Below are positions 1-8,256 of a DNA stretch of 64,000 bases, piece by piece. The stretch's first letter is position 1, and each line of letters begins with the position of its first letter. The notes below the pieces were generated by a model, which ran no database searches, had not been told where the DNA came from, and saw only the letters and a program-made list of their open reading frames with translations. The DNA lies in contig CAVRYA010000004.1 of NCBI GenBank assembly GCA_963725315.1, forward strand, positions 372,001-436,000. Reading direction: 5' to 3'. The stretch comes from JBBRHQ01 sp963725315 (lineage in GTDB: Bacteria; Actinomycetota; Thermoleophilia; Solirubrobacterales; 70-9). Position numbers and translations under genes: made by a program.

Positions 1-1
1 C

Positions 2-532
2 AACCTCGGCGACGACATCACCTACTCGGGCACGGTCGCCGCCGCCTTCGAGGGCATCGTCCTGGGGCTGCCGGCCGTCGCGGTCTCCCAGCAGTCCGCG
101 AAGCGCGAGATGGACTTCCGCTTCGGCCGGGTCTTCGACTTCAGCATCGCCGCCTCCTTCACCGCGCAGCTGGTGCGTCGGCTGCTCAACGAGCCGATGC
201 CCGAGGGGACCCTGATCAACGTCAACTGCCCGGCCGGGCAGCCCCAGGGGGTTGAGGTGACCCACCTCGGCAAGCGCCTCTACAACGACGAGCTGAAGCT
301 GGTCGACAGCGATGAGCGCTCCGGGCGCAAGCGCTATGAGATCTACGGGTTCGAGCCCTCCTTCGAGGACGAGAAGGGCTCCGACCTCTCGGCTATCGCG
401 AACGGGCGGATATCGGTCACGCCGGTGCATTTCGACCTCACCGACCATGGCGGGATCGGCAGCCTGCGCGACCGCGACCTCCAGTCGATGCTGACCTCGG
501 CATCCCCCGAGGCCGCGCCCGCCGAGCGGTGA
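2..532 (+). CDS. surE: 5'/3'-nucleotidase SurE, 3' part
   Basis: The reading frame is open from the window edge to the TGA at 530-532, so only the C-terminal 176 residues are present. The first residues read NLGDDITYSGTVAAAFEG, which is the SurE signature around the conserved Asn and the YSGTV loop of the metal-dependent survival-protein phosphatase that dephosphorylates nucleoside monophosphates. The middle part (LINVNCP) and the tail (TDHGGIGSLRDRDLQ) also fit the family. The stop overlaps the GTG start of ligA by four bases, so the two genes are probably cotranscribed. The N-terminal metal-binding DD motif lies outside the window. Confidence 0.9.
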   Translation, partial: NLGDDITYSGTVAAAFEGIVLGLPAVAVSQQSAKREMDFRFGRVFDFSIAASFTAQLVRRLLNEPMPEGTLINVNCPAGQPQGVEVTHLGKRLYNDELKLVDSDERSGRKRYEIYGFEPSFEDEKGSDLSAIANGRISVTPVHFDLTDHGGIGSLRDRDLQSMLTSASPEAAPAER

Positions 533-2550
533 GCGCGAAGGGTCCCGAGAAGCAAGCCGCCGAGCTGCGGCGGGAGCTGGAGCGCCACAACCGCCTCTAC
601 TACGTCGAGGACGACCCGGAGATCGGCGACGACGCCTACGACCGCATGCTCGACGAGCTGCGGGCGATCGAGGAGGAGAAACCCGAGCTGCGCACGCCCG
701 ACTCGCCCACCCAGCGGGTCGGCGCGCCACCGCTGGAGCATTTCGAGCGGATCGAGCACGCCGAGCCGATGCTCTCGCTCGGCAATGCTCGCGACGAGGA
801 GGAGCTGCGCGCCTGGGAGGCGCGGATCCGCAACCACCTGAAGCGGCTCGACATCAGCGCCTCGCAGTTCAGCTACACCACCGAGCCGAAGATCGACGGG
901 CTGGCGATCTCGCTCACCTACCGCGACGGCGTCTTCGTCCGCGGCGCCACCCGCGGCGACGGCCGGATCGGCGAGGACGTCACCCGCAACCTGCGGACGA
1001 TCGGCGCGATCCCGCTTCGGATCTCCGACGCGCCGGCGCTGGTCGAGGTGCGGGGAGAGGTCTACCTGCCGATCGCCGCCTTCGCCGAGCTCAACGAGCG
1101 CCGCGCCGCGGCCGGCGAGCCGACCTTCGCCAACCCGCGCAACTCGGCTGCCGGCTCGATCCGCCAGCTCGATCCGGCGCTCGCCGCGGAGCGGCCGCTC
1201 TCGGTCTGGTGCTACGGGCTCGGGGCGACCGAGGGGCTCGAGCTCGCCACCCACAGCGAGGAGATCGGCTGGCTCCGCGAGCACGGCTTCAAGGTCAACC
1301 CTGACACCGGCCACCACGACGGGATCGACGCGGTGGTCGAGCGCTGCCTGTGGTGGCAGGAGCGTCGCGACCAGCTCGACTTCGAGATCGACGGCGTCGT
1401 CGTCAAGGTCGACGAGCGCGCCCTGTGGCGCGAGCTGGGGGTGGTCGGGCGCGAGCCGCGCTGGGCGATCGCCTGGAAGTTCCCGCCGACCACGGCGACC
1501 ACCAAGCTGCGCAAGGTCGTCTGGAACGTCGGCCGCACCGGCCACCTGCTGCCCTTCGCGATGCTCGAGCCGGTCCACGTCGGCGGGGTGACGGTCTCCA
1601 CCGCCACCCTCCACAACGAGGAGGACCTCGCCCGCAAGGACGTCCGCGAGGGCGACGAGGTGGTGGTGATGCGGGCCGGGGACGTGATCCCCCAGGTTGT
1701 CTCGCCGATGCTCCAGCGACGGCCGAAACGGACCCGGCGTTCGAAGCCGCCGACGAAATGCCCTGCCTGCGGGACCGAGACGGTGAAGCCTCCCGACGGC
1801 GTCTTCACGATCTGTCCCAACCGCTCCGGCTGCCCGGGGCAGTCCTTCCAGCACGTCAAGCACTTCGTCAGCAAGGGGGCGATGGAGATCGACGGGCTCG
1901 GCGAGAAGCAGGCGCTCCGCTTCCTCGAGGAGGGCCTGATCTCCGACGTCGCCGACATCTTCGACCTGACCGAGCAGAAGCTTGCCGGCCTGGAGGGGTT
2001 CGGCGAGGTCTCGGCCCGCAATCTGGTGGCGGCGATCGAGGTCGCCCGCGGGCGACCCTTCACCCGCGTGCTCTACGCCCTCGGGCTGCCCGGCGTCGGC
2101 TTCGTCACCGCGACCGCCCTGGCCGAGCACTTCGGCTCGATCGACGCGATGCGCGCCGCCGATCCCGAGCAGCTGGAGGGGGTCGAGGGGGTGGGGCCGG
2201 TGATGGCGCTTCAGATCGCCGAGTCACTGGCCGACGAGCAGACCTGGGCGCTGGTCGAGAAGCTGCGGGAGAAGGGCGTGCGGATGGAGCTCGATCGCTC
2301 CGAGCGCCGTGTGGCCGGCGGCCCGCTCGAGGGCAAGACGCTCGTCCTCACCGGGACCCTGGAGGGGCTGACCCGCGAGGAGGCGAGCGCCAGGGTCCGC
2401 GAGGCCGGCGGCAAGGTCACCAACTCGGTTTCGAAGAAGACCGACTACGTGATCGCCGGTGAGAGCCCCGGCACGAAGCTGGCGAAGGCGGAGAAGCTCG
2501 GGGTGGCGGTGCTCGACGAGGCCGGCCTGCGTCACCTGCTTTCCGGCTGA
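529..2550 (+). CDS. ligA: NAD-dependent DNA ligase LigA
   Basis: This 673-residue protein has the normal length and domain order of bacterial LigA, which seals nicks in replication and repair using NAD+. The N-terminal Ia helices (RHNRLYYVEDDPEIGDDAYD) lead to the adenylation motif EPKIDG with the AMP-accepting Lys121. An OB fold follows, then a four-cysteine zinc finger (Cys411, 414, 429, 435), helix-hairpin-helix repeats (about 450-590) and a C-terminal BRCT domain (about 600-673). The GTG start overlaps the surE stop as GTGA. No frame breaks are seen, as expected for an essential gene. Confidence 0.97.
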   Translation: MSAKGPEKQAAELRRELERHNRLYYVEDDPEIGDDAYDRMLDELRAIEEEKPELRTPDSPTQRVGAPPLEHFERIEHAEPMLSLGNARDEEELRAWEARIRNHLKRLDISASQFSYTTEPKIDGLAISLTYRDGVFVRGATRGDGRIGEDVTRNLRTIGAIPLRISDAPALVEVRGEVYLPIAAFAELNERRAAAGEPTFANPRNSAAGSIRQLDPALAAERPLSVWCYGLGATEGLELATHSEEIGWLREHGFKVNPDTGHHDGIDAVVERCLWWQERRDQLDFEIDGVVVKVDERALWRELGVVGREPRWAIAWKFPPTTATTKLRKVVWNVGRTGHLLPFAMLEPVHVGGVTVSTATLHNEEDLARKDVREGDEVVVMRAGDVIPQVVSPMLQRRPKRTRRSKPPTKCPACGTETVKPPDGVFTICPNRSGCPGQSFQHVKHFVSKGAMEIDGLGEKQALRFLEEGLISDVADIFDLTEQKLAGLEGFGEVSARNLVAAIEVARGRPFTRVLYALGLPGVGFVTATALAEHFGSIDAMRAADPEQLEGVEGVGPVMALQIAESLADEQTWALVEKLREKGVRMELDRSERRVAGGPLEGKTLVLTGTLEGLTREEASARVREAGGKVTNSVSKKTDYVIAGESPGTKLAKAEKLGVAVLDEAGLRHLLSG

Positions 2551-2563
2551 GGCAGACGGGCCA

Positions 2564-2569
2564 TAGGAT
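2564..2569 (+). promoter_or_regulatory. -10 element (TAGGAT) of a probable leaderless promoter
   Basis: TAGGAT ends 6 nt before the ATG at 2576 and no Shine-Dalgarno sequence lies between them. It is one of fourteen such TANNNT boxes found at the same distance from starts in this window. Confidence 0.55.
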
Positions 2570-2575
2570 CGAGCC

Positions 2576-3901
2576 ATGGAGATGGGGCCGATCCGCTACG
2601 CGGAGAACGACGGGGTCTCGATCGCCTACTCGACATTCGGCGAGGGGCCGATCGACCTGATCTTCGTTTCCGGATTCGTCAGCCACCTGGAGATCCTCCC
2701 GGAGCTGCCACAGGCGCAGCGCTTCTTCGATCGCCTCTCCTCCTTCTGCCGGGTGATCTGCTTCGACAAGCGCGGCATGGGGCTCTCCGACCGCGACGCC
2801 GGCGCCTACACGCTCGAGGCGGTCAGCGAGGACATGATCGCCGTCCTCGACGCGGCCGGGGCTCCCTCGGCCGCGGTGTTCGGAGTCTCGGAGGGCGGCT
2901 CGGCTGCGACCATGTTCGCCGCCACCCACCCCGAGCGCACCACCGCTCTGATCGAGTTTGCAACCTACGCTCGGATGGCCGTCGCCCCCGACTACCCGCA
3001 GGGGACCGAGATCGACGCCCTGCGCGCATTCCTGGCGATCATGGAGAAGGAGTGGGGGAGCCCTGCCCTGCTGAAGCTCTGGGCGCCCAGCCTGGCGGAG
3101 GACGAGGAGGCGGGCCGTTGGTGGGCCCGGCTGCTGCGCAATGGCTCGGCTCCCGGCGGGATCGAGGAGCTCGCACAGATGTATGAGCAGATCGACGTCC
3201 GGCCCCTGCTGCCGCTGATCAGAGTGCCGAGCCTGATCATGTGGCGGGCCGGCGACCGTATGATCCGGCCGGCGCTCTCGAAGGTCGTCGCAGAAGGCAT
3301 CCCGGAAGCCAAGTCGGTCGAGTTGCCCGGAGACGACCACATCGTCGTCGCTGGGGATCAGGAGGCGGTGCTGGGAGAGATCGAGGAGTTCCTCACCGGC
3401 CGGCGCAGCGGGCCGCCCGCGGAGCGGGCCCTTGCCACGGTCCTGTTCACCGACATCGTCGGCTCGACCGAGCGCGCCGCCTCGCTGGGCGACTTGCGCT
3501 GGAGGCGAATGCTCGAGGAGCACGACCGGATCTCTCGCCGGGAGATCGAGCGCCAGCGCGGCCAGTATGTGAACTCGACCGGTGACGGGCTGCTGGCCAG
3601 CTTCGACGGTCCGGCTCGGGCGATAAGCGCAGCGGCCGAGATCGGCCGCGCGCTCGAGCCGCTGGACCTGCCGATCCGCGCCGGCGTCCACACCGGCGAG
3701 TGCGAGCGGATCGGCGAGGACCTCGGCGGGATCGCCGTCCACATCGGCGCCAGGGTCAGCTCGGCTGCGGAGCCCGGAGAGATCCTCGTCTCCCAGACGG
3801 TCCGCGACCTCGTCGTCGGCTCCGGGATCGAGTTCGCCGACCGCGGGGTGCGGGACCTGAAGGGGGTTCCGGGCGAGTGGCGCCTCTATGCGGTCACCTG
3901 A
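2576..3901 (+). CDS. alpha/beta-hydrolase fused to a class III adenylate/guanylate cyclase domain
   Basis: The first ~275 of 441 residues form an alpha/beta-hydrolase, with the nucleophile elbow GVSEGG, a late acidic turn (WRAGDRM) and a histidine in GDDHIVVAG. From about residue 283 a class III nucleotide cyclase follows. It begins VLFTDIVGSTERAASLGD and carries a second metal site in NSTGDGLLASFDGP, so both metal-binding Asp residues are present. The layout suggests a cytoplasmic enzyme in which a small ester or lipid ligand in the hydrolase pocket controls cAMP formation. That link is inference; the fusion itself is a recognised actinobacterial architecture. The start is set by the -10 box at 2564-2569. 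Confidence 0.9.
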   Translation: MEMGPIRYAENDGVSIAYSTFGEGPIDLIFVSGFVSHLEILPELPQAQRFFDRLSSFCRVICFDKRGMGLSDRDAGAYTLEAVSEDMIAVLDAAGAPSAAVFGVSEGGSAATMFAATHPERTTALIEFATYARMAVAPDYPQGTEIDALRAFLAIMEKEWGSPALLKLWAPSLAEDEEAGRWWARLLRNGSAPGGIEELAQMYEQIDVRPLLPLIRVPSLIMWRAGDRMIRPALSKVVAEGIPEAKSVELPGDDHIVVAGDQEAVLGEIEEFLTGRRSGPPAERALATVLFTDIVGSTERAASLGDLRWRRMLEEHDRISRREIERQRGQYVNSTGDGLLASFDGPARAISAAAEIGRALEPLDLPIRAGVHTGECERIGEDLGGIAVHIGARVSSAAEPGEILVSQTVRDLVVGSGIEFADRGVRDLKGVPGEWRLYAVT

Positions 3902-3913
3902 ACGCGCCCGACG

Positions 3914-5263
3914 CTAGTAGCGGGCGACGAGGGCCGCCATTTGGTCCTGCTCGCGGTGGGCGAGGTCGAGGTTGCCGACGCTCGCCATCAGGATCGAGAA
4001 GACCATCGGCTTGCCGGAGCGGTTGAAGCAGTAGCCCGAGAGGTTGCTGACCCCGCTGATCGTCCCGGTCTTCGTGCGGCAGCGGCCGGCGGCGGCGCTG
4101 CCCCGCATCCGATCGGCGACCGTGCCCTCGCGACCGGCGACCGCCAGCGAACGCACGAAGGAGCCACCGAAGTCCTCGGCGCGGACCGAGCGCAGGAACC
4201 GGGCCACCGCGGCCGGCGAGGCCTTGTTGGTGCGGGTCAGCCCCGAGCCGTCGACGGCGTGGACCGCCGAGCCGTGGGCGCGGGCGAAGCGCTCGACCAC
4301 GCGGGCCCCGGCACGGGTGCTTCCGGCGGCTCCGTAGTGGGCGCCGATCCCCTTCAGCAGCATCTCGGCGAAGAAGTTGTTCGAGTCGACGTCGGTCTCG
4401 TTGGTCAGCCGCGACATGCTCGGAGAGCGCACCACGCCGACCGCCTCGACCCGCTTCGGGGCCTTGCCGAGCGCGACCCGCGCCTTAACCCCGACCCCGT
4501 GCTTTCGCAGCGAGCGGGCTAGCTTTGCCGCGGCGAGTCGGGCGGGGTCGGTGGCGAAGCCCCGGGCGCTCGAGCTCGAGAACCCCGAGTTGAAGGAGAG
4601 ACCCGAGAGGGGGCCGATGTAGGGGCTCGTCCTGTAGCCCGAGTCGGCGACGCCGCGGAGGCGGTCGAAAAATGAGTCATCGGCGTAAAGGCGGCCGGTG
4701 ACCCGCTTGATCCCGGCGGCGCGGACCCGGCGGGTCAGCCCGAAGAGGTCGGTCCCGAGGCCACCGAGGAAGGTCTCGTAGAAGGGCTGCGAGCCCAGCG
4801 CCGGGTCCCCGCCCCCCTTCAGGTAGAGGCTTCCGCGCAGGACGCCGTGGCGGTCGAGCTCGCCGCTGGCGAGCAGACGGGTGGGGAGGCGGGCCTCGGG
4901 CCCGAAGCGACCCAGCGCGGTCGCCGTGGTGAAGATCTTCATGTTCGAGGCCAGAGGGCGGCGGGTCCGCGCCGCGTGGCCGCAGATCGCCCTGCCGGTG
5001 CCGGCGCTGAGCACGAAGAAGCCGCTGCTGCGCCCTCCGCCGCGCAGCAGCCGCTTGTGGAGCGCCCGGCAGAGCTGGCCGCGGCTGAGCTTCCCCGATG
5101 CCTGCGCCCCGCCGCTCGGCGGCGTCGCCGCCGGGGCATCGGGGTTGGGAAGGGGCGCGGGCGGCGCGCTCGCCCCCGCAGCGGGGGCAGCCAGCCAGAG
5201 GATCGTGGCAGTTGCCACGATCGCCAAGGAAAGCAGCGATCTGAGGCGGCCCTGCGTCGGCAA
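3914..5263 (-). CDS. D-alanyl-D-alanine carboxypeptidase/endopeptidase, PBP4 (DacB) family
   Basis: The 449-residue protein carries the three serine-penicillin-binding motifs in order: SNMK (SxxK, in LASNMKIFTTATAL), SNN (in DVDSNNFFAEMLLK) and KTG (in RTKTGTISGVSN). An N-terminal signal sequence (LLSLAIVATATILWLAAPAAGA) directs export. The family trims D-Ala from peptidoglycan stem peptides and cleaves cross-links. The start is a TTG at 5263, chosen because a TAACCT -10 box sits exactly 7 nt upstream and the signal peptide begins there. It is divergent from the patatin gene, with 97 bp between the starts. Confidence 0.92.
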   Translation of the reverse strand: MPTQGRLRSLLSLAIVATATILWLAAPAAGASAPPAPLPNPDAPAATPPSGGAQASGKLSRGQLCRALHKRLLRGGGRSSGFFVLSAGTGRAICGHAARTRRPLASNMKIFTTATALGRFGPEARLPTRLLASGELDRHGVLRGSLYLKGGGDPALGSQPFYETFLGGLGTDLFGLTRRVRAAGIKRVTGRLYADDSFFDRLRGVADSGYRTSPYIGPLSGLSFNSGFSSSSARGFATDPARLAAAKLARSLRKHGVGVKARVALGKAPKRVEAVGVVRSPSMSRLTNETDVDSNNFFAEMLLKGIGAHYGAAGSTRAGARVVERFARAHGSAVHAVDGSGLTRTNKASPAAVARFLRSVRAEDFGGSFVRSLAVAGREGTVADRMRGSAAAGRCRTKTGTISGVSNLSGYCFNRSGKPMVFSILMASVGNLDLAHREQDQMAALVARY

Positions 5264-5270
5264 GCGGCCG

Positions 5271-5276
5271 AGGTTA
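5271..5276 (-). promoter_or_regulatory. -10 element (TAACCT) upstream of a TTG start
   Basis: On the minus strand TAACCT is followed by 7 nt and then the TTG start at 5263, with no Shine-Dalgarno sequence. This spacing supports the non-ATG start of the PBP4-family gene. Confidence 0.5.
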
Positions 5277-5344
5277 GCGCGCGTCCCTGCCCGGGAGCGG
5301 AACGCCGAGGCCGCCCCTGCAGCCTGGCTGCCCGGCCAGCATGC

Positions 5345-5350
5345 GATAAT
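5345..5350 (+). promoter_or_regulatory. -10 element (GATAAT)
   Basis: GATAAT lies 10 nt before the ATG at 5361 of the patatin gene. The same hexamer occurs 11 nt before the tRNA-Pro gene at 12430. Confidence 0.45.
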
Positions 5351-5360
5351 CAGAGCTCAA

Positions 5361-6623
5361 ATGGGCAAGGTCGTCAAGCTCGAGACGCCCTCCGGCCAGG
5401 GCCGGAAGGCGACTCGGACAAGAAGGCGCCGCTCGAAGACGGCTCTCGTCCTCGGCGGCGGGGGATTCACCGGCGGGGTCTACGAGATCGGGGCGCTGCG
5501 CGCCTTCGACCTGCTCGCCGTCAACCGTACGGTGAACGAGTTCGACGTCTACGTCGGTACCAGCGCCGGCTCCTTCGTCGCCTCGATGCTCGCCAACGGG
5601 GTGACGCCGGAGGAGATGATGCGGGTGCTGAACAAGCGCCTGCCCTCGCCGATCGAGGACATCGACCTGGGGACTCTGCTTCACCCCAACTACCGCGGCT
5701 ACGTCGAGAAGGCTGCGGTGATGCCGCTGCGCCTGATCGGGACCGCCCGCAAGCTGCTGGCCAACTTCGGAGACGTCTCGCTGATGGATTTCGGAGTCGG
5801 CCTCGCCGAGGGGCTGCCAACCGGGATCTATTCCGGCAGCGGGATCGGGCGATACGTCGAGGAGGTGCTCTCCGATCCCGACCGCGACAACGACTTCCGC
5901 CTGCTCGATCGCGAGCTCTACCTCACGGCGACCGACCTCGACACCTGCGAGCGGATCATCCTCGGCGAGGGCGATTGGGCCGATGTGCCGATTTCGAAGG
6001 CGGTCGAGTGCTCGACCGCGCTGCCGGTCGTCTACGAGCCGGTCGAGCTGAAGGGGCGCCAGCTCATAGACGGCGGGATCCGCTCGACCACCAACGTCGA
6101 CATCGCGGTCGAGCGCGGCGCCAAGTTCATCGTCGTCGTCAATCCCCTGGTCCCATACGTCAACGACTTCAAGCGCCAGATCCCGACCTTTCTCGGGACC
6201 CGGGTGCGCCGCGTCTCCGACATGGGGCTGCCGGCGATCGCCAATCAGACCTTCAAGCTGATCGCCCACGCTCGCCTTCACCAGGCGGTCGCCTTCTGGC
6301 AGGAGAAGTACCCCGGCGTCGACATCCTGCTGATCGAGCCCGAGCCCAACGACGAGCTGATGTTCGGGACCTCGGTGATGGACTACTCGCAGCGGCTGGC
6401 GATCGCCCGCCACGGCTTCGAGTCGGTCACCGTCGCCCTGGCCAAGGACTACAAGCGCTACCAGGAGATCGCCGAGCGCCACGACATCGAGATCTCCGCG
6501 CGGCGGGTGCGGAAGGTGATCAAGCAGGTCTCCGACGAGGAGCCGGAGCAGACCTCGGCCTGGCGGCGGGTGCTCGAGCAGACCACCTCGGCCCTGCTGC
6601 GCCAGTCGGGCGAGGCGTCCTGA
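5361..6623 (+). CDS. patatin-like phospholipase
   Basis: The 420-residue protein has all patatin signatures. These are the oxyanion loop GGGGFTGGVYEIG after a basic N-terminus, the nucleophile motif GTSAGS (about residue 70), and the catalytic-dyad DGG in LIDGGIRSTTNVD. It should hydrolyse acyl chains from lipids in the cytoplasm or at the inner membrane face. No signal peptide is seen. The frame is open further upstream, but the ATG at 5361 just precedes the conserved core and follows a GATAAT box. The last 15 codons are copied 846 bp downstream (7424-7471), a relic of a tandem duplication. Confidence 0.92.
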   Translation: MGKVVKLETPSGQGRKATRTRRRRSKTALVLGGGGFTGGVYEIGALRAFDLLAVNRTVNEFDVYVGTSAGSFVASMLANGVTPEEMMRVLNKRLPSPIEDIDLGTLLHPNYRGYVEKAAVMPLRLIGTARKLLANFGDVSLMDFGVGLAEGLPTGIYSGSGIGRYVEEVLSDPDRDNDFRLLDRELYLTATDLDTCERIILGEGDWADVPISKAVECSTALPVVYEPVELKGRQLIDGGIRSTTNVDIAVERGAKFIVVVNPLVPYVNDFKRQIPTFLGTRVRRVSDMGLPAIANQTFKLIAHARLHQAVAFWQEKYPGVDILLIEPEPNDELMFGTSVMDYSQRLAIARHGFESVTVALAKDYKRYQEIAERHDIEISARRVRKVIKQVSDEEPEQTSAWRRVLEQTTSALLRQSGEAS

Positions 6624-6625
6624 GC
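6578..6625 (+). repeat. 48-bp direct repeat, copy 1 (3' end of patatin gene)
   Basis: Every base of 6578-6625 is repeated at 7424-7471, an offset of 846 bp. This copy encodes the C-terminus TTSALLRQSGEAS plus stop of the patatin protein. Confidence 0.95.
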
Positions 6626-6678
6626 GCCCCGCGTCCGTAGAGTTATCCGCGGCACTTGCCCACGCCGACTGCTCGGGC

Positions 6679-6684
6679 TAGGGT
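6679..6684 (+). promoter_or_regulatory. -10 element (TAGGGT)
   Basis: TAGGGT lies 7 nt before the ATG at 6692. The equivalent duplicated site at 7524 reads TACCGT with the same spacing. Confidence 0.5.
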
Positions 6685-6691
6685 GAGCGCC

Positions 6692-7405
6692 ATGAGGGGA
6701 GCGGCTCGATCGCGGAGGGCCCTGTCGGCGCTGGCTGCCGCTGCGCTCGCGTCGGCGGCGCTGCCTTCCGCGGCGACGGCCGCGACCAACGTCTCGGTCA
6801 CTGCCAACGTCATCCGTGCCGTCTCGGACCCGGGCGAGAGCAACCAGGTCGTGGTGGAATTCGATGTCGACAGCAACGAGGTCCATGTCTTCGACCTTCT
6901 TCACGGCATCACCGTGGCGGCGCCTTGCGTGGACACCGGCTTCGAGGCCGACTGCCCGCTCAGCATCGGCGACCCCGCGCGGATCATCGTCCGGGCGGGC
7001 GATGGCCGCGACAACGTCGCCGAGGGGTCGCTTCTGGCCCTGGTCGAGCCCTACCTCGAAACCCAGGGCCTCAAGCCGATACTCGAGAAGCTCGGCCCCG
7101 GCGACGACCGCGGGCAGGCCGGGCTCGGCTCGGGCCGAATCGTCGGCGGTCCGGGCAACGACCGGATGACCGGCCTCGACGGTAGTGACACCCTGATCGG
7201 CGGTCCGGGCAACGATGTCCTCGATCGCCAGCTGACCGGCAGCACGGTTGAGGCGAACACCGGCCGCGACCGCTACTTCGCCGGCCCAGGGGCGGACAAG
7301 ATCCGGGCCCGCGACTTCACCCGCGACCTGCGGATCTCCTGCGGGCCGGGCCGTGACGTCCTCAGCCGCGATCGCTTCGACCCGCGGCCGAGCGGCTGCA
7401 CCTGA
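6692..7405 (+). CDS. secreted RTX-like calcium-binding repeat protein, copy 1
   Basis: This 237-residue protein starts with a signal peptide (ALSALAAAALASAALPSAATA) and a short beta-rich domain. A block of glycine-aspartate nonapeptides follows (GGPGNDRMTGLDGSDTLIGG, then PGNDVLDRQ), the hemolysin-type calcium-binding repeat. The tail KIRARDFTRDLRISCGPGRD ends with one conserved Cys and a final SGCT. A frame-compatible GTG/ATG further upstream is ignored because the -10 box at 6679-6684 and the paralogue both place the start at 6692. It is a tandem paralogue of the next gene. The role outside the cell is unknown. Confidence 0.85.
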   Translation: MRGAARSRRALSALAAAALASAALPSAATAATNVSVTANVIRAVSDPGESNQVVVEFDVDSNEVHVFDLLHGITVAAPCVDTGFEADCPLSIGDPARIIVRAGDGRDNVAEGSLLALVEPYLETQGLKPILEKLGPGDDRGQAGLGSGRIVGGPGNDRMTGLDGSDTLIGGPGNDVLDRQLTGSTVEANTGRDRYFAGPGADKIRARDFTRDLRISCGPGRDVLSRDRFDPRPSGCT

Positions 7406-7423
7406 GGCCACCTGGGCGCTCAG

Positions 7424-7471
7424 GCAGACCACCTCGGCCCTGCTGCGCCAGTCGGGCGAGGCGTCCTGAGC
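7424..7471 (+). repeat. 48-bp direct repeat, copy 2 (orphan tail of patatin gene)
   Basis: The segment is identical to 6578-6625 but lies between the two RTX-like genes, where it encodes nothing of its own. It still spells the patatin C-terminus and stop in one frame, showing that the duplicated unit began inside the patatin gene. Confidence 0.95.
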
Positions 7472-7523
7472 TTCGCCCGCCCGTAGAGAAGTCCGCTGCA
7501 CTTGAAAACGCCGATCGCTCGGC

Positions 7524-7529
7524 TACCGT
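7524..7529 (+). promoter_or_regulatory. -10 element (TACCGT)
   Basis: TACCGT lies 7 nt before the ATG at 7537, the same spacing as its duplicate at 6679-6684. Confidence 0.5.
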
Positions 7530-7536
7530 CAAGGCC

Positions 7537-8241
7537 ATGAGGGGAGCCGTTGTCTCGAGGGGGGCGCTGGTGGCGCTACTGGCGCTCGCGGCGGCGCTGC
7601 CCACTTCCGCGCCGGCGGCGACCAATGTCTCGATCAACGGCAACGTCCTCCGCGCGATCTCCGATCCGGGCGAGAACAACGAGATCCAGATTGACCTCGA
7701 CCTCAACAGCAGCGATTTCCTCGTCGAAGACGGGACGGAGGGGGTCAATGTGGCGGCGCCGTGCGTGCTGGTCGCGAGTCATGCCGAGTGTCCGCTGGGG
7801 GGTGGCAACGAGCCGCGCATCATCGCCAGGTCCGGCGACGGGCGCGACACCATCGTCGAGGGCCTGCTGCTGATCCTGGTCGAGCCGTTGTTCGACGCTG
7901 AGGGCTCCCCTCCGGTCCTCTTCAAGCTCGGTCCTGGCAACGACCTTGGCCAGACCGGCCTCGGCGCCAGCCGCATCCTCGGCGGTCCCGGAAACGACCG
8001 GATGTTCGGCCTCGACGGCCGCGACACCTTGATTGGCGGCACTGGCAACGACGTCCTCGACCGCCAAGGGACCGGCGCCTCGAGCGAGCCGAATGGCGGC
8101 CGCGACCGCTACCTCGGCGGCCCCGGGGCGGACAAGATCAGGGCCCGGGACTTCGCCCGCGACCTGCGGATCTCCTGCGGTCCCGGCCGCGACAGGCTCA
8201 GCCGCGACCGCTTCGACCCGCGGCCCAGCGGCTGTCCCTGA
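7537..8241 (+). CDS. secreted RTX-like calcium-binding repeat protein, copy 2
   Basis: The 234-residue paralogue of the preceding gene has the same plan: signal peptide (LVALLALAAALPTSAPAA), an N-terminal ATNVSINGNVLRAISDPGE segment, GGPGNDRMFGLDGRDTLIGG repeats and a near-identical tail ending RFDPRPSGCP. Divergence is greatest in the middle domain (for example HVFDLLHG against FLVEDGTEG), while repeats and tail are conserved. Arisen by the 846-bp duplication, it kept its own copy of the promoter. It ends 15 bp from the convergent stop of the acyl-CoA ligase. Confidence 0.85.
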   Translation: MRGAVVSRGALVALLALAAALPTSAPAATNVSINGNVLRAISDPGENNEIQIDLDLNSSDFLVEDGTEGVNVAAPCVLVASHAECPLGGGNEPRIIARSGDGRDTIVEGLLLILVEPLFDAEGSPPVLFKLGPGNDLGQTGLGASRILGGPGNDRMFGLDGRDTLIGGTGNDVLDRQGTGASSEPNGGRDRYLGGPGADKIRARDFARDLRISCGPGRDRLSRDRFDPRPSGCP

Positions 8242-8256
8242 GCGAGGCCTGAGGCC

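Noticed and set aside
343..2130. A 595-codon open frame antisense to ligA
   Set aside because: Its translation is Arg/Ala/Gly/Asp-rich without motifs and lies opposite a textbook ligA; long antisense frames are common in GC-rich DNA.
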